IMG/VR virus record: IMGVR_UViG_3300020159_001169
Location: 1-37,726 of that record
Reading direction: 5' to 3' (one strand)
Length of the DNA stretch: 37,726 bases
Source: a virus
This document shows positions 14,642 through 21,132 of the stretch, in pieces (position 1 is the stretch's first letter; each line of letters opens with the position of its first letter). The position numbers and the translations under genes were made by a program. Under the pieces are notes generated by a model. That model made no database searches, was not told the origin of the DNA, and worked only from the letters and a program-made list of their open reading frames with translations.

Positions 14642-15815
14642 TTCCCAATTGCTTTCTTGACTGCTCGCGGCTACCAAAATCTGATCTTGTGTTAAGCCTA
14701 CGACGAACATTGTTGTGTAATTCCGATGTTTGAGGATCAGTTACAGGAGATGGTCCTTCAAAATTAACTCCTGGTTCATACGGCGTGTGGTCTCCTGTTA
14801 AAAACCTTTCTGCCATTCGTTGTCTAGGGGTGCTTCGTTTTTGCCCCCATGTTGGATTTTTTGCACGAAGTATTCCTGCTGAACCTGTAAATGGACGTAA
14901 AGATATGTTGTCATGTTCGTCGTAGTCAGCCGCAGGCAACACTAAAGAACCACCTTCAAACTGAACACTAACGTGTGATGGTACTGGTTTGGGATTTGTA
15001 GAACTTCCATAGTTTGTTGCGGGAACAGCAATGTCAATACCTCTACTTCGCAATTGCTGCCCACGTGCAAGAGTTGTTTTTTCACTCCAACTTGGAACTC
15101 TGGTTACGTTAGGTTGTCTACTAACAGGTTCAGGGCCTGAGAGTACGTCTTTAGCATGCTCTTTAGCGTACTCTGGAACAAGCAAGCGAGGTAATCCCTT
15201 GAAAGGACCTTCCGTGTGCAGAGTAGCGTGCCTACCCATTATAAAATCGCCTGCCTCCATGTTGTCTATTTTCAATTCACTCGTAGCGTCATAGCGAATT
15301 GCTGGAATATATGGGCCACCTTTTAATCGTGAATAGTTTTCTGATTCCCGAACATGGTCATCAGTTTCAGCCGCAAGAATTGCAAGTGCATCAGGTCCCA
15401 TTTGCTCTAAAGCCTTTGTTCGGGCTATTTGGTTAGCTAAATCCTGAAAACCAGTATCGTGTAAACACGCCGCTGAACAAGGACCAGTTTTATGACCACA
15501 GCAGTCAGCCGTTCCGTATAATCCAGCTGGCATAAGGTACATCCCCCTTTGACTGGTTTTGCGTACCATGGGGTCTGATGATGTTCCTGCTTTGTCAAAT
15601 TTAATACTGCTACTTAAAAATTTAATATTTCCTGAAGCTGTCCTTGGTTTGCCTGTTTTTTTGTCTATCCTTTTTGGGTTTTCAGTTTCGCTAGCAATGC
15701 TTTGAAATTTGTCTTGTGCATTTTTTAATTTGTCAGTATCTCTGTAAGTACGTTCAATGTCCCTAACTGATATCCCCGACAAAAGGTCAGTCATTAATCT
15801 TCGTCCAGTTGCCAT
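14634..15815 (-). CDS. Cys-motif protein, GP88-like candidate
   Basis: Start taken at ATG 15815 (residues MATGRRLMTDLLSG), which has GGGAG upstream; a frame open from 15872 overlaps the previous gene and lacks a good site. The product is about 393 residues. Residues about 90-120 contain PAGLYGTADCCGHKTGPCSA then ACLHDTGF, a Cys cluster similar in spacing to the mycobacteriophage Gp88 family. The rest has no recognised domain, although a C-terminal GDHTPYEPGVNFEGPSPV repeat-like Pro-rich region is present. Function unknown; zinc or iron-sulphur binding is plausible. It lies between the terminase block and the lysis cassette. Confidence 0.55.
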   Translation of the reverse strand: MATGRRLMTDLLSGISVRDIERTYRDTDKLKNAQDKFQSIASETENPKRIDKKTGKPRTASGNIKFLSSSIKFDKAGTSSDPMVRKTSQRGMYLMPAGLYGTADCCGHKTGPCSAACLHDTGFQDLANQIARTKALEQMGPDALAILAAETDDHVRESENYSRLKGGPYIPAIRYDATSELKIDNMEAGDFIMGRHATLHTEGPFKGLPRLLVPEYAKEHAKDVLSGPEPVSRQPNVTRVPSWSEKTTLARGQQLRSRGIDIAVPATNYGSSTNPKPVPSHVSVQFEGGSLVLPAADYDEHDNISLRPFTGSAGILRAKNPTWGQKRSTPRQRMAERFLTGDHTPYEPGVNFEGPSPVTDPQTSELHNNVRRRLNTRSDFGSREQSRKQLGND

Positions 15816-15819
15816 GTTG

Positions 15820-16353
15820 TTAACTCCCGTAGTCGTATTTGTCTTTGCGACCTTTTTCAACATGCAATGCACGCCTGCGGAGATCGGTTTCTTTGCTCAA
15901 TCGCCCTTCTTCTTCCGGACGCTTAACATCACGAACACCAGCATCTAAATGCGGAGACTGTGTACTAAATGCGGAATCAACTGGGTCTGCAGGTTCTTCT
16001 GAAAACTGTTGGTTAGAAAGCGCAGTTGGTTGCAAACCAGAACCTGCTAAATTCTTTGGCATGGCATAACCCGTTGGTTGGTAAACCGAAACACCAAGTG
16101 TATTCTTTAAGTACGAGGTAAGGACAAACGGATGTCGTCGTTCTCGCAATTCAGCAGATGCTGGTGGGGTGCGCAGAACAAGGTTTTTAAAAATACCTTT
16201 TCTGCTTTGGTAACCTCGTGGGTTAAACGCACCAACAGGACTTAACCCGTAGGTTTGCGCAATACTTTCAGATAGTTCCTGCGTTCCTGTGAGACCGCTG
16301 TCTCCAGATGAAAGACCGCCAGACTCAGATGCGGAAACTGTTCCGCCGTCCAC
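15820..16353 (-). CDS. Unknown protein, low-complexity N-terminus
   Basis: A 177-residue protein beginning with a GTG codon (16353), 2 bases after the stop of the gene at 16356. The first 30 residues are Gly/Ser/Thr/Glu-rich (SASESGGLSSGDSGLTGTQE). The middle contains GLSPVGAFNPRGYQSRKGIF, and the end is Arg/Lys/Glu-rich. No catalytic or membrane motif is visible. Together with the next two genes it forms a block of unknowns downstream of the terminase. It may be a virion or packaging-associated factor, but this is only location. Confidence 0.5.
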   Translation of the reverse strand: MDGGTVSASESGGLSSGDSGLTGTQELSESIAQTYGLSPVGAFNPRGYQSRKGIFKNLVLRTPPASAELRERRHPFVLTSYLKNTLGVSVYQPTGYAMPKNLAGSGLQPTALSNQQFSEEPADPVDSAFSTQSPHLDAGVRDVKRPEEEGRLSKETDLRRRALHVEKGRKDKYDYGS

Positions 16354-16355
16354 TG

Positions 16356-16763
16356 TTAGTCGCTAACGACAGTTACGTTTGGACGGTTCATGTGGCCACC
16401 GCTGTTGTAGGAATACTCCCACTTCGGCATGTCGTCGCCAGACATAGCACCTTCCACAAACTCACTGAGCACCGATGGTGCTTCAACCCACGAAGCTGAA
16501 CCTACGTGTGCACGCTCGCGCATAGTGTCTGCGGCATGCTTGTAGAACATTTCAGGGTTGTTATGGTTCATTCGCATTGGTGATGGAGCTGTGTCCTCGT
16601 ATGCGCCTTTGGCAAAGTCGTTTGGAACGTCGGTGTCTGTAGCAACGCCTTCTTCAAAGCGAAGCGGACCCTTGTTGCCTGGGATGCTTGGGGCGTACTC
16701 GCCTTCAAACATGATTTCATTACGACCTACTTCTGGAAACATAGGTACTGGTGATACTGTCAT
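16356..16763 (-). CDS. Unknown protein, terminase-neighbour
   Basis: A 135-residue protein starting MTVSPVPMFPEVGRNEIMFE, acidic, with many Pro, Asp and Asn and two His/Met-rich runs (MRMNHNNPEMFYKHAADTMR). No family recognised. It has a good AAGGAG site before ATG at 16763, and a 3-residue gap to the following GTG start. It lies just after the large terminase, so a packaging or head role is possible but unproven. Confidence 0.5.
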   Translation of the reverse strand: MTVSPVPMFPEVGRNEIMFEGEYAPSIPGNKGPLRFEEGVATDTDVPNDFAKGAYEDTAPSPMRMNHNNPEMFYKHAADTMRERAHVGSASWVEAPSVLSEFVEGAMSGDDMPKWEYSYNSGGHMNRPNVTVVSD

Positions 16764-16803
16764 GTGTCACTCCTTAGAGTTAATCGGATATTACAGAATA
16801 CCA

Positions 16804-18360
16804 TTAATTAAAGAACGGGTTTTCCCCAACTTGGATTGTAGGCATTGTGTCATGTAGGGTTGTAGAGCACGCCAAAGCAAGCGAATCCGGGTAGTCGTCA
16901 AAGGCTCCTTTTTCGTCTGGGGCTTCTGCCAACATATACGGACCTTTATAAACTTTTTCCAAATCGTTCATTTGTTGGTTAAATCGTTTCCATGATTTGG
17001 TGCGTCTGGCTTTTGAGTGTCCAGGAATAATAAGTTGTTCTCTTTGAATTAATTCTGTTAAATGCACCCATCGTTCATTTTGGCTTTTTGAATCAGACGA
17101 GGTAGCCGTTACTTCCATATGTGGCAAAAGGATTTGAAGACGCTCAGCAACCGCACCACCAACGCCTTGGGCGTCTACGGCAACTTTACAGACTTCATAA
17201 TTGCGCAAAAAATCAACAATTTGAAAGTATTGACTTTCCCATTCCTGATCGTTAATTTCTAACCAATTTAGAATTCTGTGTTCGTAAAAACCAAATGGAT
17301 CTGGATGGTCCCAATCCACCCACACAACAGTTACTACCGTAGAGTCATTGGATCTAGCAACGTCAATTCCGGCAACTACAGGAGTTCTCCACCACTGCTT
17401 GACCAACGGCATAGACGGTTCGTACAACCGTTCCATACGCTCTTCGGTAACAAACATACCTTTCTCAAGCATCCAACGGTTGCAATAAGACATTTGGAAT
17501 TCGTCCGAATCTTCGCCAATCCTTAACTTTTCTTTGGAGATGAATTTTAGGTAGTTCTGGTTGTACTTGGAAGCAACTCGCCAGTCATACTCAAAATGAC
17601 AATCTCGCATGCTTTTTTTACTGCTGGTCATTCGTCGTTTGTTGTACTGAATCATCTTGTAGAAATAGGATTTAGTGCGCGAAGCTGTACCAGTTAACAT
17701 GATGCTTCCGTTGTTAAACGCCAACATTGGTTTTATGGATTTTGCAATTACGTATTCGTCGGCTTCTTGAGCTTCGTCAATCAATACAAAGTGATATGTT
17801 TTAGATTCAATTTTGGCTTTGGGGTTACAGGTTTGCATACGGCATAACGATCCAGCATTTTTTAAAGCCAGAATCTTTCCTTTACCTCGTGTGCCACCAG
17901 CCTTGGTACTGTCGTCAATTTCTGGATCTAACAAAAATGTCAAAGCATGGTCTGATGTCAAACGATTAACTATGCGACTAAACACAGTATCGGCTTGGTC
18001 TTCAACGGGAGCAAACACACCGCACCAAAAGCCCTTACTAAATTTGGACAACCATGTCGGATATACGGGAGCTAACTTTGGAAGAATGACCATCATGGAT
18101 GCAAGCACATTAGAAATGACTTCTGATTTACCGCTTTGACGAGTTGCAACTAATGTTATTTCTTCGCCGTCACCCAGCACGATGGATTCAATTACCCGAT
18201 AAGCAATGGGAATTTGATAAGGAAAAAACTCAATGTCACAGAATTGTTCTGTAAACAAAACCAGTTTTGTGACGAGTTGCTCTACAAACTCAGCCGAGGT
18301 TTCGTCTAATTCTTCAACTAAATCCTCTGGTAATTGTTCGTCAGTTAGTATTTCGCTCAT
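16804..18360 (-). CDS. terL: Terminase large subunit
   Basis: A 518-residue DNA packaging motor. The N-terminal ATPase has Walker A ATRQSGKS (72-79), Walker B FVLIDEAQ (191-198) and a TGTASR coupling motif (223-228). The C-terminal RNase H-like nuclease has the acidic set GIDVARSND (D333), VAVDAQGVGG (D396) and FDDYPDSLALA (D492). The full set of motifs and length are typical. No strong ribosome site precedes ATG at 18360. Together with the portal 6 kb downstream it supports a headful-type or cos system; which one cannot be read here. This is the strongest single marker of the phage. Confidence 0.96.
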   Translation of the reverse strand: MSEILTDEQLPEDLVEELDETSAEFVEQLVTKLVLFTEQFCDIEFFPYQIPIAYRVIESIVLGDGEEITLVATRQSGKSEVISNVLASMMVILPKLAPVYPTWLSKFSKGFWCGVFAPVEDQADTVFSRIVNRLTSDHALTFLLDPEIDDSTKAGGTRGKGKILALKNAGSLCRMQTCNPKAKIESKTYHFVLIDEAQEADEYVIAKSIKPMLAFNNGSIMLTGTASRTKSYFYKMIQYNKRRMTSSKKSMRDCHFEYDWRVASKYNQNYLKFISKEKLRIGEDSDEFQMSYCNRWMLEKGMFVTEERMERLYEPSMPLVKQWWRTPVVAGIDVARSNDSTVVTVVWVDWDHPDPFGFYEHRILNWLEINDQEWESQYFQIVDFLRNYEVCKVAVDAQGVGGAVAERLQILLPHMEVTATSSDSKSQNERWVHLTELIQREQLIIPGHSKARRTKSWKRFNQQMNDLEKVYKGPYMLAEAPDEKGAFDDYPDSLALACSTTLHDTMPTIQVGENPFFN

Positions 18361-18375
18361 TCATATAAGGATACA

Positions 18376-18627
18376 CTACATCTCAAATAATGATAGTTGG
18401 TCCGGATGTACTTCCGTTGGGCGCACTAATCCTTTGTGGTATTCATAAAGATCTTCAACACAAATTAGAAAATTGTAAAGGTCGTTAACATCAGCAACTA
18501 AACGATAGTCTTCCCGTTTAATAATGTTGTTTCGTGGAAACGACCCAATGTCGTTTGCCATCTTTCGTAGCATCACTACGACTTTATCCATTTTTAGTTC
18601 TTCTGGTGGTCTACTTGTGTCGGTCAT
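18376..18627 (-). CDS. Small unknown protein upstream of terminase
   Basis: Start at ATG 18627 (AGAGG box), overlapping the preceding gene's end by 17 bases; an upstream ATG at 18663 lacks a site. The 83-residue product begins MTDTSRPPEELKMDKVVVML and continues with NIIKREDYRLVADVNDLYNF, a helical and charged pattern. No Cys cluster or membrane segment. Adjacent to terL, it could be a small terminase partner or unrelated, with no direct evidence. Confidence 0.5.
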   Translation of the reverse strand: MTDTSRPPEELKMDKVVVMLRKMANDIGSFPRNNIIKREDYRLVADVNDLYNFLICVEDLYEYHKGLVRPTEVHPDQLSLFEM

Positions 18628-18865
18628 TTTTCCTCTTTTCAATTTCTGACCATACCACAGCAATAGCCTCTATGCATGAAGCAACTTCCGATGATGGGGC
18701 ACTTTTAAAACGCCAGTTATCAAAAGAAGCACCCAAAGACATAATGGAATTATCCATCCATGTATACAGAGATGAAGTATCTAATCTTTCTGCACGCATC
18801 TGTGCACGAGTTCTTTCTTTTTCCTCAGTAAGCAGTTTGTTAGTCTTAAACAGTCTCAACGCCAA
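18611..18865 (-). CDS. Small unknown helical protein
   Basis: An 84-residue protein starting MALRLFKTNKLLTEEKERTR, rich in Arg, Glu and Lys, with a Trp/Ser-rich centre (TSSLYTWMDNSIMSLGASFD). Overlaps its neighbours on both sides by 10-17 bases, which is typical of packed phage genes. No family recognised. Confidence 0.5.
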   Translation of the reverse strand: MALRLFKTNKLLTEEKERTRAQMRAERLDTSSLYTWMDNSIMSLGASFDNWRFKSAPSSEVASCIEAIAVVWSEIEKRKNDRHK

Positions 18866-19131
18866 TCTCCAATTTCGCTAGTAAGTGTTGTCATCATCCT
18901 ACCTTCAAGAACGTTCAACGTGCCCTCTTCTTCATTTGTAAATTCTCGTTTTTTACAAACGCCAACTTGTGTAATGTACTTTCCTGTTTTAATTTGAATC
19001 CCTTTTCCAACACGCCAGTACCCACCCAGTTCACGAAGCCAACCTACAGCCATCCTTGGCGTGGGTTTCGTTGCAGTATCACGAACTATCCAATAGACAA
19101 ACCAAAAGCCGTGAACCGTGTTAATAGACAT
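18856..19131 (-). CDS. Small unknown protein with aromatic N-terminus
   Basis: A 91-residue protein starting MSINTVHGFWFVYWIVRDTA, with PRMAVGWLRELGGYWRVGKG in the middle. The aromatic start could be a membrane-associated segment but is short and contains charges after residue 16. Overlaps the next gene by 10 bases. No family recognised; function unknown. Confidence 0.5.
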   Translation of the reverse strand: MSINTVHGFWFVYWIVRDTATKPTPRMAVGWLRELGGYWRVGKGIQIKTGKYITQVGVCKKREFTNEEEGTLNVLEGRMMTTLTSEIGDWR

Positions 19132-19157
19132 GTTGTGTAGCCTAACGTAATTTTAAA

Positions 19158-19745
19158 TTAAGTATTGTCCGATTGTTGTGGGATTCCAATACCTGACTCA
19201 TAAGCTTTTTCTGAAAGAGGGTTAGATTTAGGAACTCCTGGAATTGGAGGAACGTTCCCGTAATTACCTTTTTGAATTTTTGCACCAAACGGAGTTGCTG
19301 GTTCTAAAGAATATTTAGTTGTGTCTCGCGTATACCCGCCGGATAGTCCCATCGTGTTGAATGTTTTACCCTTGGACAATGCAGTCATGTAACGTTTTGC
19401 AACAAATGCTGGAACATTATTAAATACATAATAAGGTCCATTTGTCCTCTTTGCCTGTCCTCTAAATTTTAAATAAATGTCTCCGGTTAACGTTTCTTTG
19501 TTAAAGAAGTACTGAGCAGACAACAACCGTGTGCTGTCTTGTCCGTTTGTTCGTTCACCTAATTGACTAGGGTCTTCATTGTCAGCACCTTGTGTGGCTG
19601 CTGTCCATGGATCAAACCGTTCTTCAGCATAAAACAATGCTTCTTTAGCTTCGTCTGATGCAAGTGCAAAAGAACCTTTAGTATCTTGAAGAGCAGCGCG
19701 AATGCGGCTGCGGGCGTCAGGGTTAATTCCTCTTTGTCTAGCCAT
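19158..19745 (-). CDS. KTSC-domain-like protein
   Basis: A 195-residue protein. Residues about 75-130 read SAQYFFNKETLTGDIYLKFR then YYVFNNVPAFVAKRYMTALS and KGKTFN, matching the KTSC fold pattern ('Y...TLxVxF...Y.Y..VP..v......A.S.G..FN'). KTSC domains are often found in proteins linked to nucleic acid or nucleotide handling, but their role is unclear. The C-terminus is a Gly/Pro/Asn linker (NVPPIPGVPKSNPL). No Shine-Dalgarno precedes ATG at 19745; instead an AT-rich TATAATATAAT lies right before it, so a leaderless or coupled start is possible. Confidence 0.6.
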   Translation of the reverse strand: MARQRGINPDARSRIRAALQDTKGSFALASDEAKEALFYAEERFDPWTAATQGADNEDPSQLGERTNGQDSTRLLSAQYFFNKETLTGDIYLKFRGQAKRTNGPYYVFNNVPAFVAKRYMTALSKGKTFNTMGLSGGYTRDTTKYSLEPATPFGAKIQKGNYGNVPPIPGVPKSNPLSEKAYESGIGIPQQSDNT

Positions 19746-19765
19746 AAATTATATTATAGAACAAA

Positions 19766-20848
19766 CTACAAGGCTAGTATTTGAGTCATTACCTCATGCC
19801 AATCGGCGCCAATTTGGGTCATTGTAAAGTTTTCTTTTAATATCTCATAGTTAACGTCGGCTTCGTCTTTGCGAAGTTGCGGGTTGATTAATTCGCTTAA
19901 ATGATATTGCCATTCTTCAGCGCTACGAGCCACCCTACCGACCCCAGCATCTGCTAGATACTGGTACTCAGGAGAATATGAAGATACAAACGGGACGCCA
20001 GCAGCAGCATATTCAAGTCCTTTAATATAAGACTTGGCGTGGTTAAATGGCAAATCATTAAGAGGAACAATGCCAATATCCATCTTAGTAAACAACTTAG
20101 GATACTCTTTAATAGGACATAACGGAGTGTCTGTGCAGCGTTGTTTGTCTATGTTTAATTGTTCTCTAGCTAATGGCGAATTTCTAGTGTACCCAGAGTG
20201 GTGAAACAACAAATTGTTCTTTTTTATAAATGGCCCGATCCACGATGACAAAGTTTCTAAATCCCTGGATCTCCAAGGAGTTGCTCCAACCCAACCAATA
20301 GTTGGTCTACGTACGGCTCTATCAGTGCGTCGCGTCCATCTATCTAAATCAATACCGTTTCTAACTAGATAGACATGTTTGTGTTTAGTTGAATAATAGT
20401 CATACAAAAAAGGAGTTGATGTAATAAGGGCGTCTGCTTGGTTAATAATAGAATTATAATGTTCTCTGTTATTATCTTCATTTCTCTTGGGGTCTGTAGA
20501 CGCAAATGCTTGATTGCTTTCATCTAGCCCATCAAAAAAATCATCAATATCAACTACTATTTTTTGTCCTAAAGCTTTTGCAATGGGCATTGCTGACGCA
20601 ATCTCTTTTCTCATCAACAATTTAAAAACTAAAATGTCCCAACCGTGAACGGCTTTGTCTTTTTGTAAAATCATCCCAAAACCGTGTTCTTTGTTAAACT
20701 GAGGCAATCCTAAGCCAACTCGCCAATTGTATTTTTCAAGTTCACGCATGGGTAGCAAACAGCGATACCAAGCGCACCCGTTAGGTTGTAATGGTTGTGT
20801 TCCAACTGCCCAATCGTATGTTAAAAACCCTATTGTGTTCCGCTTCAT
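19766..20848 (-). CDS. Glycosyltransferase, GT-B (group 1-like)
   Basis: A 360-residue enzyme. It starts with a Rossmann-like half containing KIVVDIDDFFDGLD (97-109), then a GT-B C-terminal half with RPTIGWVGATPWRSRDL (181-197), DIGIVPLNDLPFNHAKS (257-273) and IKGLEYAAAGVPFVSS (275-290). The last motif, E-[YF]-x-A-x-G-x-P-V, is the nucleotide-sugar binding signature of group 1 glycosyltransferases. It would transfer a sugar to a cell-surface or virion acceptor. It precedes (in transcription) the KTSC gene and follows the small membrane protein and secreted repeat protein. AAGGG precedes ATG at 20848. Donor and acceptor are unknown. Confidence 0.85.
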   Translation of the reverse strand: MKRNTIGFLTYDWAVGTQPLQPNGCAWYRCLLPMRELEKYNWRVGLGLPQFNKEHGFGMILQKDKAVHGWDILVFKLLMRKEIASAMPIAKALGQKIVVDIDDFFDGLDESNQAFASTDPKRNEDNNREHYNSIINQADALITSTPFLYDYYSTKHKHVYLVRNGIDLDRWTRRTDRAVRRPTIGWVGATPWRSRDLETLSSWIGPFIKKNNLLFHHSGYTRNSPLAREQLNIDKQRCTDTPLCPIKEYPKLFTKMDIGIVPLNDLPFNHAKSYIKGLEYAAAGVPFVSSYSPEYQYLADAGVGRVARSAEEWQYHLSELINPQLRKDEADVNYEILKENFTMTQIGADWHEVMTQILAL

Positions 20849-20854
20849 GCACCC

Positions 20855-21019
20855 TTACTCGTCTTTAGATAAATACGCACTTCCTAGCGAGAGAACTATA
20901 GCAGCAATGCTGATCCAAATACCAGTTGTGCGAGTACTTCCAGACAGGGTGATTAGCACCAACCCAGTTCCGGCTAAAGTCCAAATAAGGCCTTTTAACT
21001 CTTTTTTAAGGTTTTCCAT
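20855..21019 (-). CDS. Small two-segment membrane protein (54 aa)
   Basis: A 54-residue frame starting at ATG 21019 with GGAG upstream. Two hydrophobic stretches (LIWTLAGTGLVLITLSG and TGIWISIAAIVLSLGSAYL) are separated by STRT, with charged ends (MENLKKELKG; SKDE). It lies between the secreted repeat protein and the glycosyltransferase. Possible roles are membrane anchoring for the cassette or a superinfection-exclusion factor; none is shown. Confidence 0.65.
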   Translation of the reverse strand: MENLKKELKGLIWTLAGTGLVLITLSGSTRTTGIWISIAAIVLSLGSAYLSKDE

Positions 21020-21091
21020 AAAACTCCATATACGCTCGTTTTGATAAAGTCCGCTATCAAGTAGCTCATGTGGTATTTTGTCGCTTGTAAC

Positions 21092-21109
21092 GGCCTCCTA
21101 GAGGCCTCT
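21092..21109. repeat. Palindrome cluster (GGCCTC-CTA-GAGGCC and AGAGGCCTCT)
   Basis: A 6-bp inverted repeat with a 3-base spacer overlaps an exact 10-bp palindrome in the 113-base gap between the secreted repeat protein and the 54-residue membrane protein. No T-run follows on either strand. It may be a protein-binding site or mRNA hairpin; on the minus strand it includes AGGAGG but no start codon follows. Confidence 0.5.
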
Positions 21110-21132
21110 AATGCGATTGTAGATGGTTAACC

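Noticed and set aside
14642-14710. Upstream start for the membrane coiled-coil gene
   Set aside because: It lies inside the preceding gene and adds a segment without ribosome site; the ATG at 14641 fits the overlap pattern.
15816-15872. Longer N-terminus for the Cys-cluster gene
   Set aside because: It overlaps the preceding gene's end and has no ribosome site, whereas the ATG at 15815 has GGGAG upstream.
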